A stretch of DNA of 64,000 nt, from NCBI RefSeq assembly GCF_030247195.1, contig NC_080671.1, forward strand, positions 203,650,897-203,714,896, read 5' to 3'. The notes beneath the pieces are model-generated. The model ran no database searches and had not been told where the DNA came from. It saw nothing but the letters and a program-made list of their open reading frames with translations. The DNA comes from Topomyia yanbarensis. Taxonomy: Eukaryota > Arthropoda > Insecta > Diptera > Culicidae. Of this stretch, positions 23,372-35,485 are shown piece after piece (position 1 is the stretch's first letter; each line of letters starts with the position of its first letter). The translations under genes were made by a program, and so were the position numbers.

Positions 23372-23539
23372 CCTTCTAATTTCCCCAATGCTTTTGTCGA
23401 GTTTTTCTTGCAAATGGTCAACCTCGTTTTGAGCTTTATCCAGCGAATTTTGGATTTTCTCTTGCTGTAATTGTGATTTCCCGAGAGTAGCTTGGCTTCG
23501 CTCCAGTTCTTCGCGGATCTTATCCAGCTCGCCATAAGC
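23372..23539 (-). CDS. brp: bruchpilot internal exon, 56 codons
   Basis: The exon encodes AYGELDKIREELERSQATLG, then KSQLQQEKIQNSLDKAQNEV, ending LDKSIGEIRR. The block LDKAQNEVDHLQ is diagnostic of insect Brp. The acceptor is ACATTTTAG|GCT and the donor AGG|GTAAGA, both phase 0. A 69-bp intron (23303-23371) follows. All residues are coiled coil with regular Leu/Ile heptad positions. Confidence 0.96.
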
Positions 23540-24666
23540 CTAAAATGTTTAGGAGGGAACTTGTATTATTATATCATTACCGGATAATAGATGTGAAAGA
23601 AGGATGTTGTTGATGTGCCGAATTGCAATTCGGTGCATATATAGGAGAATGGGGATCTTGCTAAATGATAGTTGAAGTCTCCTATATTAATGAACTTTTT
23701 TATTGTCGAATGATTGATAGTGTCGTAACTTGTATGTTTTGGATGATAATTTTAGGTCTTTAGAACCATTTGGAGGCTACAGATATAGAAAGAGTAGATC
23801 ATAATCAGCCACTGATTGAAGAGTAGGAAGGCTTGAAGCGGATGCTACATATTAAGATTATATTGTTGTTACAAAATTCAACTGAATACTGGAGGCAGGA
23901 AATGGACAGAAGTTTATACTCTATGTTCTAAAGCGTAGAGTACATTGTATTGGTTATTATCGGTTACAATATTAGGCTTTATATGTACACATTGATTTCT
24001 CACAAACATTATTGTTTACCAGGTTCTATATACTAGGTATTAGAAGAAATAAATTTTATATCACAACACAAAGTCACGATACATGGTGATGATAATCATA
24101 CAATACAATATCACTTGCTTCATTCCTACCGTACATCACGCTGTGCAATATCAATTTTCGGGCTTTCACCTACCTTCTTACCTTACATCGCAGGATTAGA
24201 TCACATTTATTCAATCACACTTGAACTGATTTTGCGAATGGGTTTAGTTTTGTTAGGCTCGCATTAACCATACTAATTGGTGATTTTTAGCATATGTACA
24301 GAAAAAAATGATATTGGCCAGAAAGGCAATGTTTCTCTGAATTTAATCATTACCGGGATACTATGGAAAATACTACTGTTGAGACTATACTGTGGAGCCC
24401 GTTATTTCAAGATCCCCATACTCTGTTCTTTTTTTTCTTGATCTAACAGTGTAATGATGATAACCATCCTTAAAAACCTTCCGATGTATGAAATAGAACT
24501 GATGTGTTGATTTACAAGCGTTTATCAACGGTGCTTTATAAGGATGGTTGCGATAAGACAGTAATTCAGTTAGTACTGCTTTTAAATTGTTAGCTTCTAT
24601 GTGCCGAAAACTCTAACAAGAGTATGTGTGATTGATTTTTGTTGAGATGTGGATGTTTGCATTTAC
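23540..24666. other. 1.1-kb brp intron without recognisable inserts
   Basis: No inverted repeats, SINE boxes or coding similarity were seen. It is one of the few stretches over 1 kb here that looks free of recent insertions. Confidence 0.5.
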
Positions 24667-24849
24667 CTTATCTCTTTCACTAACAATTCGTTGTATTCCA
24701 GTTTGACTTCTTTCCATCTCCTGTTTTATGCTTTCCTGTTCACCTTGTGCGTTTTCAAGTTTTGCTTTGAGTCTGTATACTTCGCCTTGACTTTTTTCTA
24801 ATTTCTCTTGCAAGGCTGCACCTTCGGCTCTTGCTCGTTCGGCATCAGA
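24667..24849 (-). CDS. brp: bruchpilot internal exon, 61 codons
   Basis: The 61 codons begin SDAERARAEGAALQEKLEKS, continue through QGEVYRLKAKLENAQGEQES and end GIQRIVSERDK. This matches the corresponding Brp coiled-coil block, and EKLEKSQGEVYRLKAKLENA is close to identical to fly. The acceptor is TTATTTAG|TCT and the donor AAG|GTAAAT, both phase 0. The intron on its 5' side is 9530 bp (24850-34379) and the one on its 3' side is 1127 bp. Confidence 0.96.
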
Positions 24850-27800
24850 CTAAATAATAAGTGAAAAATAAATCAAACATTAAATGAAACTAAGTAACGC
24901 TTAGCACAAGTTGCTAGTGAAATTTTAGATGGATAAAATAGGAACGGTAGTAATCATTATTGCTCTGCACAACTGAATTAATAGAGGAAAAAGAGATAAA
25001 ATAAAGAGCGAACGAAACAGTGTACATAAGTAGTGAAAATGTAATAGGAAGGCAAAAACTAAATTTTCTGTTGTCTTGGAAACAATCTCAATGCTGTACA
25101 ATAAAGGTAATAATCAATTTTGTAATGAACCAATATCAGAAAACGCAAAAGCCGTGACTGTGCGAGAGTTTCCTTTTCTCTCTAACGTAGTATCGAATGT
25201 GTTGTTAATGTGTATTCTTATTATTTTCTTCTGAGTACGAAGAAAATAAATTCAAGTTTGTAGCAGATACTATATAAAAAAAAACTTTAACATTGAATGC
25301 CGAACTAAACTGTCTAAATAGCAAATAGCTGTAGTTGATACTGGATTGTGAAGTTAATGAGAAGAGATAAAAGTGTAACTGTGAAAGAAACGGAGAAGAT
25401 ATTTTCGAAAACGAAGTGTTAAAAATTCAAAAAAGCATTCTCAAAGTTAAGTTGTCTACTCACAAAATTGTCTACTGTCTGTTCCTATAAAATGTTTGTG
25501 AATGTGTTATCAGTATATTCTCGTTTTGTTTTGTATGTTTATTACTAGCAAATAGATCTATCGTGATCATCGCTTAGCTAAATGTGTATCTATTGAATAA
25601 AATAAAATGGGTTCGAATGAAATCTACTACGTCTACTTAAATAAATGTAGGCTGTTTCTTGATGATATAGAAAAGAGCGATCTTCTTTAATATAATTTCA
25701 TCTGTATTTTGAAAACTAGTAAGAATATTTGATTTAACCATGTCTCATATAAGCAAGCATTTCAATAGTGCGTTTAGTTTTAACATTAAATTTGTAACAA
25801 TTTGTATACCGCTTACCAGTAGGACAAGCTCAATAAGCAAGGACTCAATTATAGATATTCTTGCAACAAACCAAAAAAGGGAAGCAGTTTAGTTGGTCTA
25901 TCAGATGGGTACTTCCAGATATGGCCGGAAATTCAATATTGTTCCAAACATAAAGCATATATATCAATATTTCAAACAGAATATTAGAAACGATCTCACC
26001 GGTGTCCAGAACGCAAATTATGTCCAACATCCTGCTCTGCTTACAGGTTCTTGATGCCACTTCAAACTGATGACAGTTGCAGGATATTCAAGATCCTCGG
26101 TCACCTTAGACAACACATGACATGATGTGTGGCTGATGATCTACAACTGATGGTTGCAACACTCATGGAGCATTCGAAGATAGAGGCACATCTTAAACAT
26201 AACAAGCAAATCTTCGCTTTGTAGTTTGTGCACTAAGGAGTGCTTCTTCTTAAAGCTAATCCATGTTTACCCGAGTCTTCTACCAATGTGAAAATGGGTT
26301 GAATTCCCATATGTTCCCCAACAAGTCTTTCAATTGATCCGCCCGCGAAGGTCGCTTCAAGCAGCATTTTTTTGTAATTTCTTCACCCAGCTAGTGTTTT
26401 CAGATCCGGACGACGAAGCGTTTTTTTCAAACTCCGGAAACGGTTTCGAAACCCGTTGATCAGCTTTCGGTGTCGTAATTTCACTACTCTTTCAAATTAA
26501 CGTTTGATAATTTCTATTTTCAAATTTCCATTTACGAACCAAACCAGGCTTCCGACACATCAAGTCAGCATCAGTAGATTCAGTCTTGATTTTACTTTTA
26601 TTGATATAAGTCAATGCAGAGCGATACAGTATGTTTCGTTTCATCATGACTATTATGCATAGGACATTGTGCAAATGTTTTAAAATAATTCATCTGAATA
26701 TTCGAACTCGACAATATTTCAGTTATTTCAGTTCGAATTTCTGTATATTAAAGCCACCTCCCTCCCCTTACTACGCTCCATTGCTCAGTTACATTTTGAA
26801 TAATTTATTCAAACATACCAATGTGTTAAATCTAAACCATATGATGTTATTTCGGTGTGCTATATGAAATATCATTGGTACACCGGCAGTGTTGGCAAAG
26901 AAAATGGTTTTTGGCAATTAAATCGAACTTTAAACAGGTATAACTTATTTTAGAGACATTCTAACACCATATATCCTTCGGCAAAGTTGTTCAACATATC
27001 CTGAACTATACTTTTGTCTATTAGTTGCATACTGCAGGAAGAATTGTAATCTGTAGAATCGAAAATGCAAAAAAGTTGGCTTTCCCATACTAATTTCGAT
27101 ACAAATTTCAAACGCAATGCACTATGCCGGGTTAAAACCAATCGACCCTAAATTTTGCACAGTTACTTGGGACTCAAAATAGAACCAAAAAGAGCTGTGC
27201 TGAAAAAACGATCAATTTGCCCCACCATAGTGGATATAATTTTTGTGTCGGTTCATTACCCACCATCTCATAAAAAGAAACATGCGAGCATTTTTGTGAT
27301 GTAGTTGACCATGTTAAAATCGTACATTCGAACGATTTTGTCAACAATACGAAATGAATGCTGATGTTGCTAGAAAGGGAGATACTTTTTTACATTCAAG
27401 ATTTCTTCCGAGGCCCGGAAGGCCGAGTCTAATATACCAATCGACTCAGCTCGAAGATTTGGGACAATGTCTGTGTGTGTATGTAATAAACAAACTCTCA
27501 TTCGTGTTTCTCAGCAATGGCTGAATCGATCTTATCCAAACCAATTTTAAATGAAAGGCCTATAACCCAGATAGAAGGCTATTAATTTGTTTTTAATTCT
27601 GATTTTAGTTTCTAAGATATGAATGTTTGAATGTGTAAAAATGGTGTTTTTTGCGATTTTTTCAGATTATCTACAGAAATTGACAACATAGATGAACACT
27701 TTATATATCTTTGGACAGCTTATACGAATACCCTTCGAACGGTCTATAGATCGTTGAAATCTATTATCAAAAGAGATATTTAACATTAAATACCTGCGAA

Positions 27801-28287
27801 AGATTTTTATCATTTCCCATAGCCAAAAATAAGACCAAAAGCATGCAATCTATTATTATTAATGCCAAAACGGCTAATTTTAGGTCAATAGTATCTTCGG
27901 AGAATTTAATGGATAAAATAAGCCCTTTCGATTAGTATTGTGTTTTTGCTGATTAATTCACCTACGAGACATCATATATTTATTTTGAATGCTGTAAAAG
28001 ATATGGTTTGTTGTTTGTGGATAACCCTTTTTTGCCTTTTTATTGTTCAATATACTAATAATCCATATAAATAGGTCAAATATTATTTCGATAAAATGAA
28101 TATCGTGTTTCCTTTTTCAATCCAGAACCGCTATAAATAACCACCGAACAATTTCAAGTTGTCTAGATGGAACTTGATCACTTATCGGTGCAAAAAAGTT
28201 TATTCGCGCGAGCCTTCTGACGGCAAATTTTATAACATATAATCATCGGGTCGATCTGAAAATGAAAAGCGATAAAAAAACTCGAAG
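24850..28287. other. brp intron, 5' part: mostly unassigned, one culicine repeat fragment
   Basis: No gene was found. At about 27405-27580, GAGGCCCGGAAGGCCGAGTC, a short GT-repeat (27468-27485) and the words CTCAGCAATGGCTGAATCGA and AAATGAAAGGC match the interspersed repeat also seen near 43.9, 49.0 and 59.3 kb, here in the 59.3-kb orientation. The rest is AT-rich with short frames. Confidence 0.5.
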
Positions 28288-29126
28288 CAACGGCGTAGCC
28301 AAGAGGAGTCTTTGGGGTTTTACACCAGCCCCCCTACCCCCTTAAACTAAAAATAAAATTAATGGACTGAAGTTAAAAATTCAGTGATGGTGACTGATTT
28401 AATTCAATATTACAAAAATAATTATCTGATCGGTACATTGATAACCTGTTGTTTCAAACATCATGAGGACTTTTGAAAACTTGTCAGAATGGGAGCCTGA
28501 CCTGTATTAAGTGACCTATTGATCTTGATTTCACAGGTGTCAAATGACATCATTATCAAGTACCTGCATGAAAACATTTCAATAGAAACTCATCCCAGAA
28601 TTCTGGAATCAATCATAATTTCGTATCCTGTTGAGCTCACCTTTAAAGGGATGTACTGTAATATGGATTAGGATCTTTTTTGAATAGGAAACGAAGTTGG
28701 AATTAATTTAATGTCTATGAAACATAGAACTGCTCACTGCATAACTTTCAACATTTGCAGAACATGTTTCTATTTTTGGGAATGCGCAGAGTTGAGACGT
28801 AAACGTAATATGATTAACAACGAGGACAACTTTCCAAAAGTAGAGAGATATTTATGAAAATGTCATTTTCGGTTTGACTCTAGCAGGTCCTGATCGATTT
28901 TGATGAGCATTTGATTTTTGTTGAATTACCAATTATATGAATAGGTAAAATAAATGTTCGAAAGGAGTAATTTAAGGTCAAGATCACATAATTTTGCAAC
29001 CGCCAATTTCGGAAGATTAGTATCTTCGATGAATTTTACAAACGATAAACAGCATATCATCTGATAAAATAAATTTTGCGTAATATCCTCCAAGAAATAT
29101 ACTCTTCAAACAAATTTAATTCTAGA

Positions 29127-29549
29127 GTAACGGACATAGCATAGTTGGTAAATAGATCGCCTAATACGTAGCTCACTTGGGTTCGATTACCAACCCCGCA
29201 AATAGGTTTAAAGATTTCTTGAGCGTTTTTCAAAACGTCATATCTGCAATGAGTTACTCTCTTTGCTTACTTTCTCTTTCGATTTTTACGGCATCACTAT
29301 AACACTTTTCACTCATTTTACAGTACAGATCGCAAGATGATGGTTTTAACTAACATATTATGCAAAGAGTTGAGGGATAAATGTTAAAATGACCGAATTA
29401 TTAACAGAAGAGAAAATAAACAAAGAGAGTAACTCATTGCAGATATGACGATTTGAAAAAACGCTCAAGATTTTTCCAAAAAAGATTTTTTCAACCCGAA
29501 AAGAGGCGAATGACCCAAAGGTTAAAACCCCCACAATCATAATAAAAAA
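29127..29549 (+). mobile_element. tRNA-derived SINE (Feilai-like), interrupted by a MITE
   Basis: The head contains CATAGCATAGTTGGTAAATA (A-box-like) and GGGTTCGATTACC (B-box-like). After the inserted MITE the tail resumes with AACCCGAAAAGAGGCGAATG, then AAAGGTTAAAACCCC and an A-rich end. The complete copy at 59334-59502 shows the uninterrupted order. Feilai is the tRNA-related SINE family described from Aedes aegypti; family assignment is by resemblance. Confidence 0.75.
29218..29469. mobile_element. 252-bp MITE inside the SINE
   Basis: The ends CTTGAGCGTTTTTCAAAACG and CGCTCAAG, with the inner complement ACGATTTGAAAAAACG, form inverted repeats. These extend through CATATCTGCAATGAGTTACT and its complement, about 48 bp in all. 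ATTT flanks both sides (29214-29217 and 29470-29473), which is compatible with a short target duplication. It splits the SINE between body and tail. Confidence 0.85.
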
Positions 29550-30043
29550 TATACTACGAGACTTAATGTCTTCATCAAAATCTTGAGGAGTGCTACTACA
29601 ATCCACTTTGTTGAAAACATGAAGGCTCCATGTGCTCCATTTTAGGCTATTTGTATTTACCTTTAAAATATATTATTATGATTTTACTGTATATGATAAA
29701 TCTCTTCTACTGTTTATAAACAATAAAATTTACATTTTATCCAAAGCTTGAGTTTGTAACGCTCGCAATATAAAGTTATTTTAGAATAAAATAGACTAAG
29801 GAATATTTCGTAAATATCATTTTACACCTCGATATACACCCTACACGTAGTATTCATGCCTGCAATAAAGTTGTTTTAAATGACAGTCTCAACAAGACAC
29901 GAACTCTGTTAATATTTTTTGAAAAATTAATTTCCGCATACTTTTAAAACTTCAAAGATGACAGTTTCGGAATTGTACCATTTGGACAGAAAGTTCGATT
30001 TTCACCAAACCCCCGCCAAACTGACTTTCTGGCTACGCCGCTG

Positions 30044-33000
30044 AATCCAAGTAAGTAGAAACAAAGTCGTTCTACACTCGTCCGCAAGAAACTTTTTCGA
30101 ATACTTGATACATTGAAGACCCGATTTGATCACCCTCCAATTTTGTCAGCCTCATATGAAAATATTTTTGATGGGCTCTAGCAGACGAACAAGGCTGAAG
30201 TCGATCAAATCCTTTCTTGAGCATGTTTTCCTTATCTTAAAGATGCAAATATGCAAAAAAATCAATTTAAAAAATAAGAGGAATTTATATTAAATTATCT
30301 GAAATAGCTAGCAGACTCCATCAAGGAAAGGGCAGAATATTTTAATAGTTTGAGTTTAGTATAAAAAAAATTGTCCCGATTTAGTCAATGTCCTCATTTT
30401 GTCAGTCTACACCATGCGGCTGATAAAAACGGGTCTTTACTGTATTTATTATTCACCCACTCTAATAGGTACATCCCTTATTTGAGGATATTTTTTTCAA
30501 TTGCATCGAACTACACCAATTTTTTGGTAGTTTTCAAGGAGTTATTTTATCGGCTTCTTCCAAAATTTGGCGAACCTATTCCCATTCGTGTGATAGTTTA
30601 TGTTAAAAGGGTATCCTAAATTAATTGGTATAATTAAGGGTTTATATGTTGCGGATCGAGAAAATACAGGAATTTTCAGCTTTCTTGTATGAGTTCTCTG
30701 GTGTGGGGGAGTGTGGTGGGCAATTTTTAAAAAAAAACTTTCCCTAGTAAGGTTGTGAAAATTATAGAGCATATGAGAATTTTTAATAGTTTTTTAACAT
30801 ACGAAGTAGTGACCGTCGTTCCACAACGCAATTTATTTTCCATAGCTTGCGGTGAGCACGATCTCTCGAATTGCTGAACTGAAAATTATGGAATTGCAGT
30901 TAGAATTCTTTTCAGATTTAACCCTCCGAAAATCGCACAAATGGCTCTGAATGCTCAGATTTCGCTAGATTTTCAGAGCAGCGTGCACTCCTAACGCGGG
31001 TGACGAAAGATTATCGAACAGTTTCGTGAAAAAGAAAATTTTAGTAATGATGGTGATGTAATGTAATGTTTGTTTTATGAGCCATTTTTCCGCTTTTACA
31101 TTGCTTTGGTTTAGCCTTTGAGATTTCTAGCACTGATGTTGTCCTATGCTGATTTGAGCGATTCTCTGAGTCCTGCCACTATCCCATGTAGTATGTGTTA
31201 TCAAAAACATCGCAAAGCATCAAGTTTTAAATGTTCTCAATAGTGATGAGAGTTATAAGAAATGTCTCATCACACTGATAGGTGGATCAAAAGCGTTTTT
31301 TGTTATAACGGATAATACATAAATCTTTCCAATAATAGTTCACTACACATTAGAAGCGTTTCATTTCGACTAGCATATTATGCAAACCATTACGAAATAC
31401 ACCCAGTCAAAAAGGGCAAGTTGCTGACTAACGGGGGGCTATTTGCCAATTCGGATGCGCTAATTGCCCTTCAATTTACCAGCAAATTGCTGGTAATTAG
31501 GGAGCTATTTCAAATGCAACATTTGGGCGATTTACCGCCGTCATTTTTTTGCTGCCCAACCCGCCCTTAAATCGTCCCTAAATCGCCCACGGAACGCACC
31601 TTTTGATCGCTCTTAATTGCCTAATATGAAAATTAAAAATGCTTATTTTCGGATTCATTACCTACTCACATATACTTACCAGTATACTAGGTAATCACCA
31701 CCAAATTATAGTAAGAATCAATGGTGAAATTGATATTGCACTTCAAAACTTATCACAATCTGACGTTCATTAAGATTTTAGGTCAGAGATCTTGTTCTAC
31801 TATACATACACACGATTCCACAATTCCCACATTCGTTGGCTAAATGAAGTGCACTAGACAAATAAAGTACAAGTGAAAACACACCAATTGTTCAAAAAAA
31901 AAATTAAGCTTAAGCCAAACATGAACCGCCATGTTTGAAAAACGCGAAAAACAACCAAATCCATTTCAGCCGCCAGAAAATTTTTCAAGGTATTGAAATT
32001 GCCTTTAAATCGCATTCGCAAATTGCATTTGTTCCGGGGGGCAATTAGCACAGGCGAAACTCTTTCTGGGACGTGTGGTCGTGTGAGACATGTTCTGTAG
32101 GTCCGGCACTGTTCCATTTCGGAGTGTATTACCAAGACTTGATTTTAATATTTCACACAGAAAGAGTATATTTTTATCAGGACGTAAACAAGAATGAATA
32201 TACTTATCTTTGTTTGCGTTCTTATTCATTAAGTCTCCGGTAGTCGCGTGAATGGCTCCCCAAATGAGCAACTTCTAATGCTCAAAGAAGATTTCACTAG
32301 AGTTTCCGAAGGTCTTGTGTTCTATACAACGGCCCGACTGCTGGAAGGTTAATAACTCTGTCACAATTACGTTTGTCCCTTAAGGGGTTACAACACTGTA
32401 TAATTTAAAAAAGAACGGAATTCTTTTATTGGTGTGCTTTAGAGTCTTGAAAATGATATACCAAAATATCGAGGGCAACATTAATTGGAATTGCTATATG
32501 TTAAATTTTGCAATTCTGCCTCAACGCCTCTTATACCCAAGCGTGCTGGAAACTCCAAAAAATGATAGAAATTTTCACAATATATTCAAAATGGATTTTA
32601 CCAACAACGTACGTAGGATTTTATTTTTTCATTGGTTAATTTGTAAACAAAAATTTTGTTTCGATTTTTATGACATTGCCGACTTCACTAAAACGAGCGC
32701 TATTTCGCGAAAAAGAGCATTCAATCATAGAAAAAAACGTCACTTGCTATTGTTATAAGGAATCGAAAAATACTTAATTTTAAGCGCAAGACCTTTTTCA
32801 AAAATATGCACTTACGGGAAAATGCTTCAATCTTTTTTTTGTGCTTCATAACTAGTATTATAAATTCCATTTTACAAGATATCGATTCATCTCTTTATTG
32901 TGTCTAGAAAAATTACCGAAATATTTTTTGTGTTCTACCTTAATTCTTTGCATAACATGCTAACCATAGTCGTTCCATCTGAATTGGAAAATTATTGAAG

Positions 33001-34379
33001 CGTTGTAAAATAGCTGACTAATAATCGATAGTGAAAGTAAACAAAGAGAGACTGGAATTTTTATTTAAAATCCATCGTGCATCTCTTCCTGATTTTCTAA
33101 AAGTTCACATCATGGAATCAACAGTAAATATTATTCGGATGCAGATGGATAGATGGAGCATATGAATCAATACATGATTTCATATGGATAATTCGCTGTT
33201 ACAAGTCACAACAACATAAATGTTGATACAGATAGTAACAACTCTGCCTCAATTAAGATTGATGGTGTAAATGTAACTAAGGTGTTGCTTGCTTATATGT
33301 TTATTCACGGTTTTTTTTAAGATGGTAAGTTTATAGAAACTTCGCACAATAATTCATTCAATTTTAATTTTCTTCCGCAGGACGCTAGTAATTTGAAATG
33401 TTTACACTATTATTCTCTTATACAAATAAAAGCAACACGTTATAGGTAGTGTTTGAAATACGTTCGATTGAATATGATATTTGGATGGTTTTATTCGAGT
33501 TATTAAATTTTTTCAACAAAAATTCCAAATCTGCATTTACTTAGCTTTATCTGAATGTGACACTGTTCCTGTCTGATTGTGTAAATTTGTGCTCAACCAA
33601 TTAGAAATACTGATGTATTTTCCATTCATCCTTGGCGTTTTTACTACTATACAACATCAATTAAATTTAACATGTAAAAACGTGTTACTTGTCCTGAAAA
33701 GCGAACATTTTCTAAGCGCACGAAAATACACTATAAATGGCGAATGGAACATAGAAACAGAGAATTTAGCACATGCCAATTGCTGCATACGACCGATATC
33801 ATTGAATTGTCGTTACTTGCCAAGGAACAAGCATACACATTAGACGAAACACCTACTATGACGGACTTGGTTGTGTGAATATAGGTTGATACTACAACGA
33901 GGAACTATTGGCTACCAATTTGGAAAATGTTCATACTCTAGCCAATTACTAGCGGAAATAGATAGTGACTAAAGGTTGGGTGATGTACAAACAAAACCAT
34001 AACTTCGAGAAAAAATATAATGTGAGTCATGGAAGAGATGTTACATAATAAAGTGTTTACAAATGAGACACACAAAATCGTACAATGATTTTCCATATTG
34101 CATAAATGATCTGTATTGGAAGATAATAACTGAACTGATTCGAGATGAGGTTTGTTGAGTAAAATTACTAATTTTTTGCCTATTATGTTTGTTTCTTTTA
34201 TGACGACGGAGTAAGATATCGTTATCAGTGGTAAAATGTACTTGCACAAAATAGGCGTTTGTAAGATATTAGTAACTTTACCCTGAAAAAATAGTTAAGA
34301 AATAGATAGCAGAGTACGAAGTTCAAGATATGATTTTCTAACAATTGGATATACCAATTACAGAAAAAGTGATTCTTAC
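30044..34379. other. brp intron, 3' part relative to plus strand: no gene; unusual block at 31.4-32.1 kb
   Basis: No coding similarity. From 31400 to 31630, and again near 31985-32090, the sequence changes to GC-richer, repetitive text (CAAATTGCTGGTAATTAG, ATCGCCC, AATTGCC recurring). It starts near CACCCAGTCAAAAAGGGC and ends near CTCTTTCTGGGACG. This may be a degenerate element of about 0.7 kb, but I could not fix its termini. The remainder up to the exon at 34380 is ordinary AT-rich intron. Confidence 0.4.
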
Positions 34380-34496
34380 TTGTGTGACTCTCAATTCAGC
34401 CTGAGTTCTTCGTAACTCAGCAGATGTCTTATCCGCACGTTCCTGGGCACGATCCAGTTCTTGGGAGGTGCTTAACGTTGACCTACCAAACGTCGT
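34380..34496 (-). CDS. brp: bruchpilot internal exon, 39 codons ([13 protein letters not shown] block)
   Basis: The exon encodes [20 protein letters not shown], ending [11 protein letters not shown], and matches fly Brp immediately after the ADLERSQ of the preceding exon. The acceptor is AATAAGCAG|ACG and the donor CAA|GTAAGA, both phase 0. The upstream intron (34497-34764) is 268 bp, mostly TA dinucleotides. The downstream intron is 9.5 kb and full of mobile elements. The exon has an open coiled-coil reading frame without stops. Confidence 0.96.
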
Positions 34497-34562
34497 CTGC
34501 TTATTATGTTAATAATATGCAGAGAAAACAAAATTGAATATAATTTTCAATATGAAGTTATT

Positions 34563-34762
<200 letters not shown>

Positions 34763-34764
34763 AC

Positions 34765-35253
34765 CTGGGAGCGTTCCAGATCGGCACGAAGTCGTTCGTT
34801 TTCAAGCTCGAGTCTTGAAATCCTTTGCTTGGCATTTTCCCAGTCGGCTCCACTGCGACCAACATCAGTTGCTGCCTTATCAAGCTCTGCTTTGGATTTC
34901 CCAAGCTCACTTTGGGAACACTCCAATTTTGATTCGAGACGATCCTTCTCATTGAGCGCCCGATGGAGCCGTGTGGTTAGTTTCTCCACTTCGCTGTCTA
35001 ATGTGTGAAGTTTCATTTTGTATTCTGCCAGTTCCCGCTCATGCAGCTCACGTTCTTCTTTCTTTTCCGATTCAGCTCGATCACGCTGGTCACGAAGTTG
35101 CTGCATTTGTTTTTCCTTGTCACCAATAGCCTCTTCCAAACTGGAAAGTGCTCCTTCGGAACTACAGTGATGGGCTTGCATTGCGCTAAGTCTGGCTCTC
35201 GCCATATCCACTTGGTTATCTTTCTCCTTAAGCAAATCTTCCAGGTTCTCAAT
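34765..35253 (-). CDS. brp: bruchpilot internal exon, 163 codons
   Basis: The exon encodes [20 protein letters not shown] through [14 protein letters not shown]. Landmarks include [43 protein letters not shown] and [11 protein letters not shown], all typical of insect Brp. The acceptor is TTTGTTAG|ATT and the donor CAG|GTATAC, phase 0 at both ends. The donor is followed at once by a long (TA)n tract, so reading past it yields a spurious Tyr-Ile repeat. The sequence is continuous coiled coil from the ELKS-homologous half of the active-zone scaffold. Confidence 0.97.
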
Positions 35254-35317
35254 CTAACAAACAAAAATAAATAAATAAAAACCTCAAATGTTCTGCAAAT
35301 GTGATAAGAAAAAATAC

Positions 35318-35485
35318 CTTTCGTTGCAATACATTGATTTTACGATCCTTAATGTCCATGTGCTCTTTTAACTCTGTTAACTCTGTTTGAGCACGGTTTT
35401 TTTCCTGAACGGATTGCATCGCATTGTGAGTTTTTTTCTCGATCATTCGGTTTTTCTCCTCAAGGCGATTTCTTAATTCTTCAAC
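35318..35485 (-). CDS. brp: bruchpilot internal exon, 56 codons (ELTELKEHMDIKDRK block)
   Basis: The 56 codons begin VEELRNRLEEKNRMIEKK and end HMDIKDRKINVLQRK. The segment TELKEHMDIKDRK is one of the most conserved parts of the ELKS/CAST/Brp family. The acceptor is CATTCTAG|GTT and the donor AAG|GTATTT, both phase 0. A 64-bp intron (35254-35317) joins it to the next exon, near the minimum size for insect introns. The exon is entirely alpha-helical coiled coil with charged heptads. In the protein it lies in the N-terminal half shared with vertebrate ERC proteins. Confidence 0.97.

Larger units (their letters stand above)
28288..30043. mobile_element. non-autonomous hAT-type element, 1756 bp
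   Basis: The left end CAACGGCGTAGCCAAGAGGA and the right end TTTCTGGCTACGCCGCTG form terminal inverted repeats of about 16 bp with the CA…TG termini of hAT elements. The outside octamers ACTCGAAG and AATCCAAG agree at 6 of 8 positions, as expected for an aged 8-bp duplication. Runs of C and G next to the ends (CCCCCCTACCCCC and CCCCCGCC) also match between the ends. There is no transposase frame. A SINE with its own MITE insertion lies inside. The core CGTAGCCA is shared with the larger hAT at 44836. Confidence 0.75.

Noticed and set aside
31400..32090. Transposon with defined ends around the AATTGCC-rich block
   Set aside because: The candidate ends (CCCAGTCAAAAAGGGC and CTCTTTCTGGGA) do not align convincingly as inverted repeats, so only an unusual block is reported.
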